Notes under the pieces: generated by a model
What the model saw: only the letters and a program-made list of their open reading frames with translations
Database searches by the model: none
What the model was told of the DNA's origin: nothing
Part shown: piece after piece, positions 56,832 to 60,554 of the stretch
Numbering within the stretch: position 1 is the stretch's first letter
Layout of the letters: every line of letters starts with the position of its first letter
Assembly: GCA_015680685.1 (NCBI GenBank)
Contig: MNCI01007591.1
Span: forward strand, 1 to 60,554
Length of the DNA stretch: 60,554 nucleotides
Direction: 5' to 3'
From: Gnetum montanum
Lineage: Eukaryota; Streptophyta; Gnetopsida; Gnetales; Gnetaceae
Program-made: the position numbers and the translations under genes

Positions 56832-56918
56832 GATATCGGGTACTCGATATCAGGTTGGACGTGATATCGGGGCCACGCTATTGGTATGCGATATTGCGTA
56901 AAAAAAAACTATATATAT
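56832..56918 (+). promoter_or_regulatory. Internal promoter-like module of copy 3
   Basis: Three GATATC palindromes (56832-56837, 56846-56851, 56863-56868), a decayed fourth (GCGATATTGCG near 56888-56898), then TATATATAT (56910-56918) and GGACCCCCC. The order and spacing resemble the U3 of the copy 4 and solo LTRs. Confidence 0.6.
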
Positions 56919-57105
56919 GGACCCCCCATGCATGTCAACATCATTCTCAACTATTCATATGGTGGAGTTTTTCAAATTTTCTTCCACAAATTGCACCTTG
57001 CGCACCTCTTGGTCAACCAACCATAACTCACTCGCTAGTGCTCTGATTCTCATTTCGATTGAACCTACCTGAACTTGGAGTGTTCAGCTTAGTCATGGGG
57101 AAAGG

Positions 57106-57418
57106 GTACACTCCAAATCATGCATAAATGTTTTGAAACTCATCATAACCTGAAGGATACTATAAAGGGTAATTAATTATAAAAATGATAAACATATTGC
57201 CAAAAATAATCTTATCTCCTCACATACACTGGGAAATTAAATATTGAAGCCACCTAATCAAATTGGGCCCAATATTAAAACTTCTAGGGGACATTTTCAC
57301 AAAATTTATTAACTTTGAATCACATAAAATAAGAAAACGAACTCATTAAGACAAGAAGTAAGGTATAAATCAACTTTTGTAAGTAACCTTACTAATGATT
57401 GGCCCCATGTGATTGCAT
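57106..57418 (+). other. Candidate leader intron of copy 3 ORFx
   Basis: Donor AAAGG/GTACAC at 57106 just after CTTAGTCATGGGG; acceptor region TGATTGCAT at 57418, where copy 4 has TGATTGCAG, so the acceptor appears mutated (G to T). The length of 313 bp matches copy 4. Confidence 0.45.
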
Positions 57419-58248
57419 ATGGCCCCTAAACGTGGACAACAAGAAGGACCCTCTCAAGGTATGTCCAAGTGACCAAGGAGAGGTAGAGTCCAAGCATCTT
57501 TCGAGCAACATGCAAAGTAGAAGGTGTAATTATTTAGCATCCATCAAGAGCCTCCTGCTACTATGTAGTCAAGACAGGTAGAAGTAGGAGCTGCTGAAGC
57601 ACCTGAACAGGGAAAACATCTCACGTTGCCCCTAGAGTGCATGCAGGCAATTCACGAAAGGTCCACATCAACAGCTGTGATTATGGAATTGAACTTTGGA
57701 CCTTTCACGAAGTTTGCTTCTAAGGCCGTTAGGGACCAACTCAAAGGGTCTCCATTATGGCCCATCCTCTTTGAAAGTGGTGCCTGGCACTTAGGAGAAA
57801 TGTACCAATTTTGGCATAATAAAGAAGAAGGCACCACAGTTGACATTGTTGGTGTGTCTATATATTTTTCTATAAAGGCCATTTCAAAAGTGTTAAACCT
57901 TCCAAATATAGGGTTAAAAGTTGCTTACCTATTCACTTACTTTGATGTTGATGCATGAAGAATTTGGTTGGACAAGGCGTACAACAAAGAGGATAAGACA
58001 TATAGGGAGTTGACACTGGAAGAAAGAATATATTTCAAAATTGGCACTTATCACATCTTCCCCATGAAAGGATGAAACAAAATTTCAACATATGCAGCAA
58101 GAGGAAGTGCAATATTAATGGGCAAAGTTAATGCTAACCTTCCCCATTTGTATCTCATGGAGATCTTGAGGCAGTTTGAAGAATGCAAGATAGGGAAGTT
58201 CACGTTGCCCTTTCCTTGTCTCATCAAGAAGCTATGTAAGCAAAGCCC
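57419..58248 (+). pseudogene. ORFx of copy 3, N-terminal part
   Basis: Starts MAPKRGQQEGPSQG and stays in one frame to the 57626-57958 piece, which carries ERSTST, MELNFGPF, GSPLWPI, WHLGEMYQFWHN and FSIKAISKVLNL. 58118-58246 continues homologous to copy 4 (LPHLYLMEILRQFEECK, PFPCLIKKLC). It is cut off at 58248, where TGTCACACCCC begins. Stops after MSK and later are mostly TGA or TAG. Confidence 0.75.
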
Positions 58249-59480
58249 TGTCACACCCCCTACCCCACAGCAAGCCCCTTGGCTACCACCAAAACCCTCA
58301 CATCCCTGCAACCATGCCTTAAGAAAAAGAAAAAACAACAAAACAAACATGCAAGCTCTGCCTCCAACTATAGCCATAGCCATAGCCATAGCCCCTATAG
58401 CCGTGCTACAAGGTGCAACTCATGATTGGCCCAAAAACCAAAAGGAATAGAGAAAAATTGAAAATAGTCATCCCATTGCCATGCTCCTACCCTGAACACA
58501 TCCTAGTTCCACTTGTGCCCATAGCATTGCTGGCTATGCTATGGCATATAGTGGTGGTTGTGGCCATGGCCATGCCATAGGGCATGATGGCCCAAAATCC
58601 ATTGTTCCCCCCCAAAATTCATAAAAAACTCCCACACAGAGCCCCCATGCCATAAAAAAATAATGGCCAAAATCCTCTACAACCACGCACATCCTCAATA
58701 CCACTACCATGGCTAAAATGGCATGTGGTGGCGATGGCCACTACCATGGCAAGACACACTACCAAACTATGCTCTGAAACCCTCACTAGAAACAATGACA
58801 AAAAATGATGAAAAACTAGGCAAAGGGAAGAGCATAGTCGGGGTACTTGGCAGATGTCGATGGCCTCCTCTCCTCCATGCATGCTTGTGACAATTGGCCT
58901 AGTGCTCTCTCCCCCCTTGTCCACATCTTCTAGCCCTGGGTGCAAGCATCCACTTCGGTGCATCATGTTTCCAACTACACTCTCCACTAATAGAATGTAA
59001 CAACAATGACAATGGCAAAGACTACGCTCTAGATGTTGCATTTGAAATCTTAAAAATGATAACTTACACATGGTAAAATGCACCTATATACCCTCCTAGG
59101 ATCATTTAATGACCAACCAACCTGAGACTACGCTCCACACTTAGCCAAAAGTTTCAACTTTTGGATGAGAGCGTAGTCACTCACACTTAGCCAAAAGTTC
59201 CAATTTTTCATCACCCAATGAATGCCTGAGCCAATTCCACTTCCCAAGCATGGCCAACCTTCCTTGGAATGGCATGTATAATTCATCTATTATTCGCTAA
59301 GATTGAAAATTGGCACACACGGCCTACCAAGGCTTAAAACTGGCACAAGCATGCTTACCTTCTTTAATAGCTTGCATGCATACTTAGGCAAATTTATATT
59401 GCATTGCTTTTTATTCATTTGTGCATATTCACTTTGTTAAAACAAGTGCTACTTGACATTTTTTCTAGTTCATTTTACAA
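58249..59480 (+). repeat. Probable LTR/leader of Tat-like element
   Basis: TGTCACACCCC at the exact point where copy 3's ORFx homology stops is a typical gypsy LTR start. It contains one GACTACGCTC...GAGCGTAGTC unit (59130-59180), linked to the minisatellite at 640-1300, a possible TATA (CTATATACC near 59082), and a (CATAGC)n patch near 58372-58396. The LTR end and PBS could not be located, and gag is missing before RT, so an internal deletion is likely. Confidence 0.5.
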
Positions 59481-60554
59481 GAACATGATATGGCTATCCC
59501 TGAGTAGCTTCTCTTACCTCTGGTCCTCACGAGAGCTCATGGTGAGATCAAGTGATGCATTGATCCACATTGCCTAGACTTTGAGCCCACAACCTATGCT
59601 GAATATATAGCATCCATAGAGGCACAACTAGACTAGCCTGACCATCTAGTTAAGGCTCTTGATCTAGAGGTAGGGGATGTCACAGAGGATCCCCTTGTTG
59701 CTATCCCAATGGCTACACTTAACGGCAAGGGAAAAATGCCAAAACTAAGCTCCTTTTTAGATCCCCAGCATGTCCAAGACATTATTAAGATGCTGAAAAA
59801 TAACATCAAGGCCTTTGCATGGTCATATGAGGACATGCCAAGCCTAGACCCTCAACTAGTCTAGCACAATATCATTCTCGATCCTTGCATTAAACTAGTA
59901 AAATAGAAAGCGTGCAAGGTTATACCTGAGGTGGTGTTGGCAGTCCATGACGAAATCACCAAGCTTTACAAAGTTGGTTTCATCTAAGCCATTGACTATG
60001 CAGACTGGTTCTCCAACATCATAGTTGTGCCTAAGAAAAATGGAAGTATACACATTTGCATAGACTTCCAGGACCTATATAAGGCAACCATCAAGGATGA
60101 CTTCTTGTTGTCCAGTATCAATCAATTGATCGATACCATGGTTAGACATGCCTTGTTATCCTTTATGGATGGGTTCTGAGGCTACAAATAGATTAGGATT
60201 ATCCTTGAACACCAATTAAGCATAACCTTCATGACCCCCTGGGATACATTTTGCTATACCAATATGCCTTTTGAACTCAAGAATGCAAGAGAAACGTATC
60301 AATGTGTGATGACATACATCTTTAGTGATTACATGCTAAGCCTACTCAATGACTACATTCATGACATTACAATTATGTCCAAAGTGGCTCACAACCATGA
60401 AAATGATCTAGACTTAGTGCTTCAGTGTTGCTTAAAACACGATCTTAGGTTGAACCCCAAGAAGCATGTTTTCAGTGTTAGAACAAGCCAAATGCTCGAT
60501 TTTGTAGTATCCAAAGTAGGAATACACGTAGACCTCAACAAGGTTAAGGCCATA
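59481..60554 (+). pseudogene. Tat-like gypsy pre-RT and reverse transcriptase, cut by window end
   Basis: Reads FAWSYEDMPSLDPQLV (pre-RT), WFSNIIVVPKKNGSIHICID, ATIKDDFLLSSINQLIDT, LLSFMDGF*GYK*IRI, TFMTPWDTFCYTNMPFELKN and DYIHDITIMSK, the order and wording of Tat/Ogre-type RT. The catalytic box is YIHD: the first catalytic Asp of YxDD is His, so this copy is dead. Stops include TAG at V*HN, K*KAC and YK*IR, and TAA and TGA elsewhere, with the frame otherwise kept for about 300 codons. It differs clearly from element 2's RT. It runs off the window. Confidence 0.85.

Larger units (their letters stand above)
53170..58248 (+). mobile_element. Copy 3: truncated non-autonomous relative (gag + ORFx, no pol)
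   Basis: Collinear with copy 4 in the opposite orientation: gag (about 53190-55300), spacer with T-rich tract and internal promoter-like module (56825-56920), leader intron candidate (57106-57418), and ORFx start (57419). It has no recognisable 5' LTR and is cut at 58248 inside ORFx by the start of another element. It again lacks all pol motifs, so loss of pol is a family trait and not an accident of one copy. Confidence 0.82.

Overview
This is nuclear DNA of a land plant, probably a large-genome seed plant. A gymnosperm is my guess and is not proven. It is AT-rich, contains two isolated N characters (near 19379 and at 22779), and is filled with decayed retroelements carrying plant-type signatures: an Athila/Tat-like Ty3-gypsy pol with a DLG protease and an FMDD reverse transcriptase box, tRNA-Asp-like primer sites, and an L1-type LINE with a DUF4283-like ORF1. 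The only recognisable host genes are two pseudogenes. One belongs to the isoflavone reductase/PCBER family and the other to the APO family of organelle splicing factors. I found no intact host gene, no rRNA or functional tRNA gene, and no CRISPR array.

Layout. 1-4755: 3' part of a retroelement ('copy 1': ORFx remnant plus 3' LTR) whose upstream side is replaced by a hairpin-rich minisatellite. 5390-8157: exon-like pieces of an unrecognised minus-strand gene, then the PCBER-like pseudogene. 9783-16110: one LINE (minus strand) bounded by a 12-bp target duplication. 16200-16720: an unexplained GC-rich island. 16730-22500: mostly featureless AT-rich DNA with one foldback. 22510-23650: APO pseudogene (minus strand). 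25246-26079: solo LTR. 26428-39719: a complete 13.3-kb LTR element ('element 2'). 40099-48286: a complete 8.2-kb minus-strand LTR element without pol ('copy 4'). 48287-53168: mostly featureless, with a tRNA-like inverted pair. 53170-58248: another pol-less relative ('copy 3'). 58249-60554: start of a different, Tat-like element with RT.

How the parts relate. Copy 1, element 2, copy 3, copy 4 and the solo LTR form one superfamily with LTRs of the form TGATGA...TCATCA. Every long copy carries a second gene (ORFx) downstream of gag or gag-pol. Upstream of ORFx lies a module that looks like its own promoter: short palindromes of the same type as those in that element's LTR U3, a TATA stretch, a PPT-like GGGG motif, a candidate leader intron of about 243-313 bp, and an ATG at or directly after the 3' splice site. 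Copies 3 and 4 have lost protease, RT and integrase but kept gag and ORFx. A non-autonomous family retaining gag plus a separately expressed ORFx is the most interesting system here.

Decay in element 2 is almost entirely by point mutation. One gag-pol frame runs from 27520 to 33699 without a net frameshift, and most of its stops are TAG where Gln (CAG) is expected, as deamination at methylated CHG sites would produce.
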